Shown here: piece by piece, positions 37,013-45,325 of the stretch
Numbering within the stretch: position 1 is the stretch's first letter
Layout of the letters: every line of letters begins with the position of its first letter
Origin: Paenibacillus thalictri
Lineage (GTDB): Bacteria > Bacillota > Bacilli > Paenibacillales > NBRC-103111
Length of the DNA stretch: 64,000 nucleotides
NCBI RefSeq assembly: GCF_004307995.1
Contig: NZ_SIRE01000005.1
Coordinates: forward strand, 186,001 to 250,000
Direction of reading: 5' to 3'
The notes under the pieces: model-generated
Databases searched by the model: none
Told to the model about the DNA's origin: nothing
Seen by the model: the letters and a program-made list of their open reading frames with translations, nothing else
Made by a program: the position numbers and the translations under genes

Positions 37013-37684
37013 ATGGAACTGCTGGAGCTTAATTTGCAATTATTCAGTATTATTGGCACTGTGGCATTTGCGGTCAGCGGCGCGGTTGTCGCTATGGAAG
37101 AGGAATACGACATCCTTGGCGTATTCGTGCTGGGACTTGTTACTGCGTTTGGCGGCGGCGTCATTCGTAATTTATTGATCGGTGTGCCTGTGACAACGCT
37201 GTGGGAGCAAGGGCTGTTTCTGAAAACAGCGCTTATTTCCACAGCCCTTGTGTTTTTTCTGCCTGTCAGCTGGATTAACCGGTGGAAATCGTGGGAAGCG
37301 TTATTTGATGCGATTGGTTTGGCGGCCTTTTCCATTCAAGGGGCTCTGTACGCCGTCAATATGCATCATCCGCTGAGTGCGGTCATCGTGGCGGCCGTAA
37401 TGACGGGCATCGGCGGCGGCATCATTCGCGACGTGCTGGCCGGCCGTAAACCGCTTGTGCTGCGCGATGAAATTTATGCCGTATGGGGCATGCTGGCCGG
37501 CCTGGCCATCGGTCTGGGCTGGTTCCAAGGGTATATGCCTCTGTTAGTGCTGTTCGCGTGGATCGTGCTGCTTCGAATGCTTTCGGTTTACTTCAAATGG
37601 AGACTGCCGCGGCGCTCGTTAAAATCGGACCAAGCGCTGCCGCAGCTGGCCGTATTCCGCAGAAAGAAGGAGGAAAACGTATGA
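37013..37684 (+). CDS. TRIC/YvgT-type (UPF0126) membrane channel protein
   Basis: 223 residues with about seven TM helices and an internal duplication marked by GGGVIRNLLIG and GGGIIRDVLAG, the hallmark of bacterial TRIC cation channels (formerly UPF0126). Homologues form homotrimeric K+/Na+ channels. The preceding dehydrogenase gene ends three bases upstream, and the next gene overlaps its stop (ATGA). Confidence 0.88.
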   Translation: MELLELNLQLFSIIGTVAFAVSGAVVAMEEEYDILGVFVLGLVTAFGGGVIRNLLIGVPVTTLWEQGLFLKTALISTALVFFLPVSWINRWKSWEALFDAIGLAAFSIQGALYAVNMHHPLSAVIVAAVMTGIGGGIIRDVLAGRKPLVLRDEIYAVWGMLAGLAIGLGWFQGYMPLLVLFAWIVLLRMLSVYFKWRLPRRSLKSDQALPQLAVFRRKKEENV

Positions 37685-38175
37685 GCGGATCATTTCAACA
37701 AATGAAACGGGTGCCTTCGGCTTTGCTGCAGGAAAGGCTGGAAACCGTCAAAGACCTGTCGGACGACGGCATGGAGATGTACGAGATCGCCAAAGACCGG
37801 GAAACAGGCGAGCATTACCTGCATTATTCGTATCTGCATAAGGATATCGCTCAAGGGGGAGCGGAAGAAATTTTCCATCAGCTGCAGCCGCTGGAAAGCG
37901 ACGACGTGCTGGGGATTATGTTCAGCGGCCAGCCATATGATTATCCGGACAGCTGGGCAAAACCTTTTTTGCGCAATGGCCCTGACGGAGATTTTGTATG
38001 GTTCGATCCGGGCAACCCGAATGATGAGCAATCCAGCCTTGAACTGGGACAACAGCTCAGCGAACTGCTGATGCGCTTTAAGCAAGGAGGCGAGTTGGAT
38101 CCCGAACAGGTGAGGATGCTGCTGAACGAGACCGACAAGCTTCGCAAAGACGACAACGAGAGCGGTAATAAGTAA
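37681..38175 (+). CDS. conserved hypothetical protein (164 aa)
   Basis: Start at ATG 37681, with AAGGAGG upstream and an ATGA overlap with the TRIC gene; a much longer in-frame opening inside that gene is rejected. The 164-residue soluble acidic protein has no recognised motif. Patterns include HYLHYSYLHKDIAQGG and a helical C-terminus (ELSELLMRFKQGG...VRMLLNETDKLRK). Translational coupling suggests co-expression with the channel but says nothing of function. Confidence 0.7.
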   Translation: MSGSFQQMKRVPSALLQERLETVKDLSDDGMEMYEIAKDRETGEHYLHYSYLHKDIAQGGAEEIFHQLQPLESDDVLGIMFSGQPYDYPDSWAKPFLRNGPDGDFVWFDPGNPNDEQSSLELGQQLSELLMRFKQGGELDPEQVRMLLNETDKLRKDDNESGNK

Positions 38176-38198
38176 AATTTAAAATAAACTGCAAATAG

Positions 38199-38240
38199 GA
38201 CGCCTTCTCTTTTATATAAAAGGGAGGGCGTTGTTTTTTC
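38199..38240 (+). terminator. intrinsic terminator
   Basis: GACGCCTTCTCTTTT and AAAAGGGAGGGCGTT form a stem with a few G-T pairs around an ATAT loop, followed by GTTTTTTC. Ends the Gfo/Idh-TRIC-hypothetical unit. Confidence 0.75.
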
Positions 38241-38254
38241 TGCAAAAAAACCTA

Positions 38255-38301
38255 TTGACACATAAATGAACATAACGTAATATACTTACATAAAGTAAGT
38301 A
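38255..38301 (+). promoter_or_regulatory. promoter with palindromic operator upstream of doxX
   Basis: TTGACA (38255-38260), 17 bases, TAATAT (38278-38283). Directly at and after the -10 is TACTTAC-ATAAA-GTAAGTA (38283-38301), a perfect 7-bp inverted repeat with a 5-base spacer. A bound repressor would block open-complex formation. The shape fits a winged-helix dimer (HxlR, MarR or PadR type); which one is not determinable. Confidence 0.75.
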
Positions 38302-38333
38302 AATAATTTTAATTTTAAGGGAGTTGTTCGGTT

Positions 38334-38723
38334 ATGGGTTTGAGTTTAGGGTTGTTAATTATTCGTCTTATTGTCGGTATTACGTTTGCGGGGCATGGCG
38401 CACAAAAGCTGTTTGGCTGGTTCGGCGGACCGGGGCTTAAAGGCACGGCAGGCTGGTTTGATTCGATTGGCATGAAACCGGGATATGCGCTTGCCGTACT
38501 TGCGGGCTTAAGCGAGCTGGTCGGGGGGCTGCTGTTTGCCGCAGGTGTCTTTACTTGGCTTGGCGCTGCTGCTATTATTGTGACGATGCTTATCGCGATC
38601 GTAAAAGTTCATGGCGCAAACGGCTATTGGATTACGAAAGGCGGCGCCGAATACAATGTCATGCTGATCGCTGTGGCACTGGGCGTTGCACTGATCGGTC
38701 CGGGAGCATACGTGCTGTTCTAA
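38334..38723 (+). CDS. DoxX-family membrane protein
   Basis: 129 residues, four TM helices, with the family start [26 protein letters not shown] (split here as LLIIRLIVG and [11 protein letters not shown]). DoxX relatives in Bacillota (CatD, MhqP) belong to regulons induced by quinones and electrophiles. AAGGGAG lies upstream. Expressed from the operator-containing promoter at 38255. The pirin gene follows 69 bases later. Confidence 0.87.
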   Translation: MGLSLGLLIIRLIVGITFAGHGAQKLFGWFGGPGLKGTAGWFDSIGMKPGYALAVLAGLSELVGGLLFAAGVFTWLGAAAIIVTMLIAIVKVHGANGYWITKGGAEYNVMLIAVALGVALIGPGAYVLF

Positions 38724-38792
38724 TCTGGCTTCGTACACTTATATTATGAGCGGGTTAAGTACAAAATAATTGTTGCAAAGGGGAAGATCCTT

Positions 38793-39494
38793 ATGATCCG
38801 AATGATTCGATCCAATGAACGCGGCGCGGCGAATCATGACTGGCTGCAAAGCCGGTTCAGTTTTTCTTTCGCCGAGTATTATGACCCGTCCAACCGCAAT
38901 TTCGGCGCCTTGCGCGTTTTTAATGACGACACAATTCAGCCGGGTACCGGATTCGGTATGCACCCACATGCGGATATGGAAATTGTAACTTATGTGATCG
39001 AGGGCACTTTGGAGCATAAGGACAGTTTGGGCAATACGGGGCTTATCGAAGCCGGCGAAGTGCAGCGGATGACCGCCGGTACGGGGATCTTCCATTCGGA
39101 ATACAATCATTCGCAAACAGAACCCGTGCATTTGCTGCAGCTGTGGTTTTTGCCGAAACATAAGGATCTCGAACCCTCGTGGGAGCAGATTAGATTTACG
39201 AAAGAGGAGCAGCGCAATGTGCTGCTGCCGGTCATATCGGGGACGCCGCAAGGCAAGACATTGTCCATCCATCAGGATATAACCCTATATATGTCGTCAT
39301 TGGAACAGGGCAAATCCGTATCCCACCAACAGGGCGATATGCGCGGCATGTATGTGTTTGTCATCAAAGGCGCTTTGATGTTGGATGGCGAACATAAGCT
39401 GGAAGAAGGCGATACCGCTCGCATTACCCAGCAAAAAGAGTTGTCGATCCGCGCGGAAAGCGACTCCGAATTTATGCTGATTGATTTGTCGTAA
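38793..39494 (+). CDS. pirin-family bicupin protein (YhhW-like)
   Basis: 233 residues. N-terminal cupin has the metal ligands MHPHADMEI (two His) plus FHSEYNH (His and Glu); the second cupin is degenerate. YhhW-type pirins have quercetinase activity and may act on catechols. AAAGGGGA precedes the ATG. Its neighbour doxX suggests a joint role in handling quinone-like compounds, which is inference. Confidence 0.9.
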   Translation: MIRMIRSNERGAANHDWLQSRFSFSFAEYYDPSNRNFGALRVFNDDTIQPGTGFGMHPHADMEIVTYVIEGTLEHKDSLGNTGLIEAGEVQRMTAGTGIFHSEYNHSQTEPVHLLQLWFLPKHKDLEPSWEQIRFTKEEQRNVLLPVISGTPQGKTLSIHQDITLYMSSLEQGKSVSHQQGDMRGMYVFVIKGALMLDGEHKLEEGDTARITQQKELSIRAESDSEFMLIDLS

Positions 39495-39509
39495 TCGAGA
39501 GCATCATCC

Positions 39510-39566
39510 AGAGCAGACTGAATTTCATTTCCCTCAGGAAATGGAAACGGTTTGCTCTTTGTTTGT
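39510..39566 (+). terminator. hairpin terminator after pirin gene
   Basis: AGAGCA (39510-39515) with TGCTCT (39553-39558) encloses TTTCATTTCC / GGAAATGGAAA; TTGTTTG follows. Likely terminator of the doxX-pirin unit. Confidence 0.6.
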
Positions 39567-39616
39567 GAAACCGGAAGATGCGGTTTCCTTTTGTGGAGAA
39601 ATCAGAGAGGAAATAT

Positions 39617-39645
39617 TTGCTCTGACCGTCCAATCCGGATAGAAT
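39617..39645 (+). promoter_or_regulatory. probable purT promoter
   Basis: TTGCTC (39617-39622), 17-base spacer, TAGAAT (39640-39645), 58 bases before the start codon. I looked for a purine riboswitch or PurR box here and saw neither. Confidence 0.55.
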
Positions 39646-39702
39646 ACTAATGTATGAGGGTTATCTCACTTATCATCCATTCATAAGGAAGGACTATGAC
39701 AA

Positions 39703-40884
39703 ATGTACGGACCCCCACTTTCAAAAACAGCCCGCAAAATGATGCTGCTCGGCTCAGGCGAGCTGGGCAAAGAAGTCATCATCGAAGCGCAGCGGCTCGG
39801 CATTGAAACCATAGCCGTAGACCGGTACGCGCATGCGCCGGCCATGCAGGTGGCGCATCGTTCTTACGTTATCAATATGCTCGATGAAACCGAGCTGAGG
39901 GCATTGATCGAAACCGAGAAGCCCGATCTGATCGTGCCGGAGATCGAAGCGATTGCGACCCCCGAGCTTGTCCGGCTGGAGCAGGAAGGCTACCGGGTTA
40001 TTCCGACGGCGACGGCGTCGCGGCTGACGATGGATCGTGAAGGCATCCGCCGGCTTGCTGCAGAAACGCTGGGGCTGCCGACGGCGAAATACGCCTTTGC
40101 CGACAGTTTGGACGAACTTCGGCAGGCTGTCGCTGAAATCGGCACGCCTTGCGTCATTAAACCGATCATGAGTTCCTCTGGCAAAGGGCAAAGCGTCTGC
40201 CGTACCCCGGACGATGTGGACACATGCTGGAGTTATGCGATGGAAGGCGGACGGGCCAAAAAATCGCGAGTTATCGTCGAAGAATTCATCCGCTTCGAAT
40301 CGGAAATAACGCTGCTGACCGTTCGCTCCGTCTCCGGAACGACGTTCTGTGCGCCGATCGGACATGTTCAGAAGGACGGCGATTACATCGAGTCCTGGCA
40401 GCCGCATGAAATGTCCGAGAGCCAGATCGCTGATGCCCGGCACATCGCCAAAACGATTACCGACGCGCTTGGCGGAGCGGGGATCTACGGGGTAGAGCTG
40501 TTCCTTGGGCAAGATAAAGTGTATTTCAGCGAGGTATCGCCGCGTCCTCACGATACGGGGATGGTCACGATGGCTACGCAAGACTTGTCCGAGTTTGCGC
40601 TCCACGTGAGGGCCATCCTAGGGTTTCCCATTCCTACGGTCCGCTTGCTTACTCCCGGCGCCAGCCACACGTTAAAGGCATGGCGGGAAAGTGCGGATTT
40701 TGCCGTGGGCGGGCTCGAGAAGGCTTTAGCGGTGCCGAATACGCAAGTTCGCGTATTTGGCAAACCGGAGACAAAAGCAGGCCGCAGAATGGCCGTTGCC
40801 TTAAGCACGGCAGATACGGCCGAGGAGGCGCGCCGCCTTGCAGCGGAGGCTGCCGATGCGCTGACAATGGAATACCGCGGCTGA
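39703..40884 (+). CDS. purT: formate-dependent GAR transformylase (PurT)
   Basis: 393 residues, ATP-grasp enzyme: N-terminal [17 protein letters not shown] nucleotide fold, [10 protein letters not shown], the ATP-grasp core [19 protein letters not shown]-type hinge (VIVEEFIRF), and [13 protein letters not shown] carrying magnesium ligands. Makes FGAR from GAR with free formate and ATP, by-passing PurN and folate. It is not in a pur operon here. Confidence 0.95.
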   Translation: MYGPPLSKTARKMMLLGSGELGKEVIIEAQRLGIETIAVDRYAHAPAMQVAHRSYVINMLDETELRALIETEKPDLIVPEIEAIATPELVRLEQEGYRVIPTATASRLTMDREGIRRLAAETLGLPTAKYAFADSLDELRQAVAEIGTPCVIKPIMSSSGKGQSVCRTPDDVDTCWSYAMEGGRAKKSRVIVEEFIRFESEITLLTVRSVSGTTFCAPIGHVQKDGDYIESWQPHEMSESQIADARHIAKTITDALGGAGIYGVELFLGQDKVYFSEVSPRPHDTGMVTMATQDLSEFALHVRAILGFPIPTVRLLTPGASHTLKAWRESADFAVGGLEKALAVPNTQVRVFGKPETKAGRRMAVALSTADTAEEARRLAAEAADALTMEYRG

Positions 40885-40989
40885 CCATTGGCAGAATCAG
40901 CCAGACGAAGCTTGACGCGGGCCATGAAAATCGCTATGATTCTTGTATCGCATTTCGGATTTTTATCATGTAAAAGAGGTGTGCAATAA

Positions 40990-41262
40990 ATGGCTTACCA
41001 ACCGCAAGTTGTTGATGCGCGTGTTGTCAGCAACAACCCGAAGAACGGTTTGTTCGAAATTGTAGTTAAATTAAAAGATCGTACCGAATGCCGTCTGATG
41101 TATGACAAGGAAGCGAACGGCGGAGCAAAAGTCACGCATATTAACCGGCTGTATAAAGAGCCGTGCCCGATATGCCGCAAAGACTTTTTGTGCAATTGCA
41201 TGTCCCGGTTCATCGACGATATTTCAGCGCAGGCGTTAGCGAAGACCGGTACTCCGGAATAA
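40990..41262 (+). CDS. small cysteine-rich conserved protein (90 aa)
   Basis: 90 residues, start ATG 40990 after AGAGGTG. The first 55 residues look like beta strands (VSNNPKNGLFEIVVKLKDR); then PCPICRKDFLCNCM brings four cysteines in 11 residues (CxxCx5CxC), a plausible small zinc or thiol-metal site. No named family is recognised. Flanked by its own terminator, so probably monocistronic. Confidence 0.7.
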   Translation: MAYQPQVVDARVVSNNPKNGLFEIVVKLKDRTECRLMYDKEANGGAKVTHINRLYKEPCPICRKDFLCNCMSRFIDDISAQALAKTGTPE

Positions 41263-41273
41263 AGCGCGGCAAG

Positions 41274-41316
41274 AACCTCCCCAGCGTGTGAACGCACCTG
41301 CAGGGAGGTTTTTTTG
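41274..41316 (+). terminator. intrinsic terminator
   Basis: AACCTCCC (41274-41281) and GGGAGGTT (41303-41310) pair, with a long loop, followed by TTTTT. Terminates the 90-aa gene. Confidence 0.8.
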
Positions 41317-41428
41317 CGTCTTCTGCAGCAGCGGCTATAAAAAGGGTTATGGGTGTTTGATGTCGAATGAACAAGAACGGCTAAAGTGCCACACTCAAAC
41401 CCATTCCTATTTCCCGGAGTTTTTGAAC

Positions 41429-43165
41429 ATGAAGAAGTTGTTCTCCATTCGGCTCGGCAGTCTGCAAGCGAAGCTGCTTGTGTATTTGCTGCTTGTCGGC
41501 TCAATACCGCTTGTTTGCGCTACGGTGCTCTTTTACAAGCATTCCAACGAATACGCCGAACGTGAGCTGGCGGGACACGTCAAGATGGCTCATGAGCAAA
41601 TGCTGCTTGGCGTAAAGCAAGCATTTGCCGAAGTGGATCGTATGACCCGATCGCTTGCAGGCGATTACGCCGTTCAACGTTACATGGAAACATCGCCGCT
41701 TCGCGAGTTGGATGAACGGGCGATGAAGGAATATATCGACGACAAGCTGCGTGAACTGCCCAGGCAGTTGAAGTATGTATCCGATTTATGTATTTCGATG
41801 ACCGCGCCCGGCCTAATGTTATGCACGAATGAAAACGGTATGCTCCCGGACCTGGTGTCTCAGGCTCCGGAGACGCTGAACCGGAATGACCGGCTGATCG
41901 AACCTGTCGATGCCGGAGATCGCGATCATCCAAGTGATATGGTGAGATATACGATTCCGCTGCTCGACCGCAAAACAAATACATCAAAAGGCTACATCAC
42001 GGTGCTGTTGAACATGAACCGGCTGATCTCGGCTGTGCAAGGCAAATGGACTGTGGACAGCCATGTTGTTTTTGACGCAAAAGGGAGCGTGATGTACCGG
42101 CAAACCGGCGATTCTGCCGAAACGGAGGCTGCCGCAGCGTTGGATTTTGGCCGCACAGAGCCATTTACGCTCGTTCGCGGAGAGACGATCATTTCTCAGA
42201 ACAAGCTGGATGTCGACGGCGTCGATTGGTATTCCCGCATCCAGGTTCGCGGGCAATTTCCGTTCTCCGCATTCCGTTCGCTGCGGACCACGCTGATCAT
42301 TATTTTTGCCAGCATGGCTGTCTTGTCTTTGCTTAGTTCTTTCATTTTCACCCGAATCGTAACCGGGCCGCTGCACCGTTTGCGCGGATTGATGAAACGT
42401 GCCGAACTCGGGGATCTGAAAGCATATTGGCTTGGCGGGGGCACCGGCGAGATGAACGATCTGGGGGAAAGCTACAACCAGATGCTCAACCGGCTGGAGG
42501 AACTGATCAAGCAAGTCAAACGCGAGGAATCGCTGAAGAAGGAAGCGGAAATCGACGCGCTGCAATATCAGCTGAATCCGCACTTTTTGTACAATACGCT
42601 GAATACGATCAAATGGGTGGCCAAGCTGCACAAAACGCCGCAAATATCCGAAGTTGTCAGCTCGCTTGTGCGGCTGCTGCAAGCGAGCCTTGGGAAAAAA
42701 GGAGATTTTCTGGAAATTCGCGAGGAAATCGGATTGATTCAAGACTATATGGAAATTCAACATTTCCGTTACGGCGATAAGGTCAAAATGTTTTATGAAA
42801 TCGATCCGTTTGCCGCAAGCTGCCTGGTTCCAAGAATGATCCTGCAGCCGCTCGTGGAAAATGCGATCATTCACGGCATCGAACCGAGCGGACGCGAAGG
42901 AAAGATTCATATTAAAGCTTGGACGGAACGGGATCTTTTGTTTTGCCAAGTGGAGGACAACGGGACGGGCCTGACCGAGCAGACACGTGATATGCTGCGT
43001 GAAACACGCGAGCTGAAGGAGCGGATGAGCGGCATCGGATTGCGTCATATCCGCGAAAAAATCAAGCTGTATTACGGGGATGACGGCAAATTGTACGTGA
43101 ACGGCAAGGAATCCGAAGGGACTACGGTGCGCCTCACGCTGCCGATCCATAGAAATGAGGGATGA
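41429..43165 (+). CDS. YesM-family sensor histidine kinase
   Basis: Start taken at ATG 41429, with CGGAG nine bases upstream, as it begins directly before the first TM (LLVYLLLVGSIPLVCATVLF); an ATG at 41360 is possible. 578 residues: extracytoplasmic sensor (about 40-290), second TM, HAMP, phospho-accepting histidine in QYQLNPHFLYNTLNTIKW, HATPase with VENAIIHGI, DNGTGL and SGIGLRHIREK. It pairs with the YesN-type regulator 3 bases downstream. No transporter is adjacent, which is unusual for this kind of pair. Confidence 0.92.
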   Translation: MKKLFSIRLGSLQAKLLVYLLLVGSIPLVCATVLFYKHSNEYAERELAGHVKMAHEQMLLGVKQAFAEVDRMTRSLAGDYAVQRYMETSPLRELDERAMKEYIDDKLRELPRQLKYVSDLCISMTAPGLMLCTNENGMLPDLVSQAPETLNRNDRLIEPVDAGDRDHPSDMVRYTIPLLDRKTNTSKGYITVLLNMNRLISAVQGKWTVDSHVVFDAKGSVMYRQTGDSAETEAAAALDFGRTEPFTLVRGETIISQNKLDVDGVDWYSRIQVRGQFPFSAFRSLRTTLIIIFASMAVLSLLSSFIFTRIVTGPLHRLRGLMKRAELGDLKAYWLGGGTGEMNDLGESYNQMLNRLEELIKQVKREESLKKEAEIDALQYQLNPHFLYNTLNTIKWVAKLHKTPQISEVVSSLVRLLQASLGKKGDFLEIREEIGLIQDYMEIQHFRYGDKVKMFYEIDPFAASCLVPRMILQPLVENAIIHGIEPSGREGKIHIKAWTERDLLFCQVEDNGTGLTEQTRDMLRETRELKERMSGIGLRHIREKIKLYYGDDGKLYVNGKESEGTTVRLTLPIHRNEG

Positions 43166-43168
43166 CAG

Positions 43169-44713
43169 ATGAATGTGCTGATCGTTGACGATGAACCGAT
43201 TGTCCGCACGGGGTTGTCGTCTTTTATCGAGTGGGAAAGGCATGGGTTGCGGCTGGCCGGTACGGCCAATGACGGCATGGATGCTTGGGAAAGGCTTCAA
43301 CGCGAACCCGTGGATATCGTTGTGACCGATATTCTGATGCCGCGTATGGACGGGCTGGAGCTCGTCCGCAGATTGCACCAAGCTTCCGCGGATATGGCCG
43401 TCATCGTGCTCAGCTGCCTCGACGATTTTGTGTACGTTAAGCAGGCGATGAAGCTTGGTGCCAGAGATTACGTGCTGAAACCAACGATGGAGCCGGAGGA
43501 GCTTGTCGCCATCTTGCTTGAGGCGAAAAATGCGCTGGAGCTGGCCCGCCATGAAAAGGAGCAGCTTGCCGCATGGCGGAAGGAGCTGGAGATGAGCAAA
43601 CTTTCGCAGCTCAGCATGAAACTGGAAAAATATATTTCCGGCGGTCATACGGATGACTCTGCGATTGATCTGCCGCTGGCGGAAGGGCATATGCTGTACA
43701 GCGTGGGCGTTCGTACCGCAGCGCCGCAGCTGGCTTATATGGACTGGTCGGCACAAGGCGCGCTGGCGGCGGTCCGCTGCGGCGAGCAGTCGGTGCTGCT
43801 GCTGTATGCCGGGGCCTGCGCGCTCTCGCAGCATCAGCAATATACAGCCGCCTACGAACGATCTAGCGACCTGGAGCGCTTTATTCGGCGTGAAGCAGGG
43901 CTGGCGGCCGGCGATTATTTTATTGGCGTCGGGGAACCCGTTCGTCATCCAAGACAGGTTGCAGAAGCGGTGCAGCGGTTTGAGCGGCAGCAGCAGCATG
44001 CATTTTACGCTGCGGATTTTACGCCTGTCGGGAGTGCTGCGGCAGAGCCTTCTACAGCCGCGAAATTACCGCTGGAGGAGAAAATCGACTTGCTGCGGGC
44101 GGTTGCCGCTGGCAATATGGAGGCCGTACGCGATGCGGCGAAGCGAATCATGCTGGCGATTGCCGCCGAACAGCCCCCTGTAACCAAAGTTCACGGCTTC
44201 ATTTTTGAACTGTTTGGGATGGCCGCGGGTTATGCGAGAGAACGAGGGGACAAGTCGATCGACGAATTCGAAGCCCGCTTCGTGAATCAGCAGCGTATTC
44301 AAGCGCTGCTTAACCTGCAGGCATTGGGAGCATTTATGCAGGAAGCGCTGGAGCAGTTGAGCCGGCCGGGGATGGATGAACACGCGGGATGGAATTCCAA
44401 GAACCCGTTTATCCGCAAAGTGATTCAATATATGCGCGCCAACTACCAGCAAAATATCGGAACGGCGGATATCGCCGAGCATGTGCGGTTAAGCCGCAGT
44501 TATTTAAGCGACCTGTTCAGCAAAGAGATGGGAGAATCGTTAAGCGAGGCGTTAACGCGAATTCGTATGGACGAAGCCAAACGGCTGCTGAGCGGCGGAG
44601 AGAAAAAAGTATACGAGGTAGCGGAGGCGGTTGGTTTCCAAGACGCCAAAACGTTTGCCAAAACGTTTAAACGCGTGGTTGGCTGCTCGCCCAAAGAATA
44701 TGAATCGGTGTAA
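43169..44713 (+). CDS. YesN-family response regulator, AraC output
   Basis: 514 residues. Receiver with VLIVDDEPI, phospho-aspartate in VVTDILMPRMDG and lysine in YVLKPT; a middle helical region; and two C-terminal AraC/XylS helix-turn-helix units (IAEHVRLSRSYLSDLFSKEM and VAEAVGFQDAKTFAKTFKR). Overlapping context with the YesM kinase; such pairs usually sense extracellular sugars and switch on sugar-uptake genes. Confidence 0.93.
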   Translation: MNVLIVDDEPIVRTGLSSFIEWERHGLRLAGTANDGMDAWERLQREPVDIVVTDILMPRMDGLELVRRLHQASADMAVIVLSCLDDFVYVKQAMKLGARDYVLKPTMEPEELVAILLEAKNALELARHEKEQLAAWRKELEMSKLSQLSMKLEKYISGGHTDDSAIDLPLAEGHMLYSVGVRTAAPQLAYMDWSAQGALAAVRCGEQSVLLLYAGACALSQHQQYTAAYERSSDLERFIRREAGLAAGDYFIGVGEPVRHPRQVAEAVQRFERQQQHAFYAADFTPVGSAAAEPSTAAKLPLEEKIDLLRAVAAGNMEAVRDAAKRIMLAIAAEQPPVTKVHGFIFELFGMAAGYARERGDKSIDEFEARFVNQQRIQALLNLQALGAFMQEALEQLSRPGMDEHAGWNSKNPFIRKVIQYMRANYQQNIGTADIAEHVRLSRSYLSDLFSKEMGESLSEALTRIRMDEAKRLLSGGEKKVYEVAEAVGFQDAKTFAKTFKRVVGCSPKEYESV

Positions 44714-44792
44714 GCGGGCTTAGGATATGCTACAATAAATAACGTGACTATGACCATTCGTATACATATAACTGAGAAGAGGCGAAGAAGAA

Positions 44793-45215
44793 ATGTCTAT
44801 CAATCCGGAATGCATTTATTGCACGCGTGACGAACGCCAAGCCAACCTGATGATTGAGATTGTCCCATTGCGCGTATCCACCTTGTTTCTTTTTAAGGAG
44901 CAGACTTATAAAGGCCGCTGCGTTGTTGCGTTAAACGAACACGAGCGCGAATTTTTTCATCTGTCGCAGGAGAAGCAGGACGCCTACATGCGGGATGTGG
45001 CTCAGACGGCAAAGGCCATTGAGCAGGCGTTCTCGCCGGACAAAATCAACTACGGCGCATTCGGCGACACGATGCCCCATGTACACTTCCACGTCGTGCC
45101 GAAATATAAAGATGGCGCCGCTTGGGGCAAAATGTTCGAGATGAACCCCGGCGAAGTCATCTTAAGCGAGGCCGAATACGAGCAATTGATCGCACAAATT
45201 AAAAAGCACTTATAA
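44793..45215 (+). CDS. HIT-family protein
   Basis: 140 residues. Histidine triad H96-V-H98-F-H100 in MPHVHFHVVP, plus CIYC at 7-10 and the H50 region consistent with the zinc site of bacterial HIT hydrolases. Family members hydrolyse nucleotide phosphoramidates or related adenylyl compounds. AAGAGG precedes the ATG. It is terminated by the hairpin at 45222. Confidence 0.9.
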   Translation: MSINPECIYCTRDERQANLMIEIVPLRVSTLFLFKEQTYKGRCVVALNEHEREFFHLSQEKQDAYMRDVAQTAKAIEQAFSPDKINYGAFGDTMPHVHFHVVPKYKDGAAWGKMFEMNPGEVILSEAEYEQLIAQIKKHL

Positions 45216-45221
45216 ACACGG

Positions 45222-45262
45222 AAATTGACATCAAACTGCTACGGTTTGCATGTCAATTTTTA
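45222..45262 (+). terminator. intrinsic terminator after HIT gene
   Basis: AAATTGACAT-CAAAC pairs with GGTTTG-CATGTCAATTTTT; T tract follows. Ends the HIT transcription unit and separates it from the pectin-type locus. Confidence 0.8.
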
Positions 45263-45325
45263 TTTAACGGCATTAATAGTCAAATGGGGGATGGCTCGTG
45301 CAGCCTGCACAGAAAGGATACTGCC

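Noticed and set aside
39495..39702. Purine riboswitch or PurR box upstream of purT
   Set aside because: The gap holds a terminator and a promoter, but no conserved riboswitch core or PurBox repeats.
41984..43999. 671-codon minus-strand frame opposite the YesM/YesN genes
   Set aside because: It spans two well-supported + genes and has no plausible start signal or domain.
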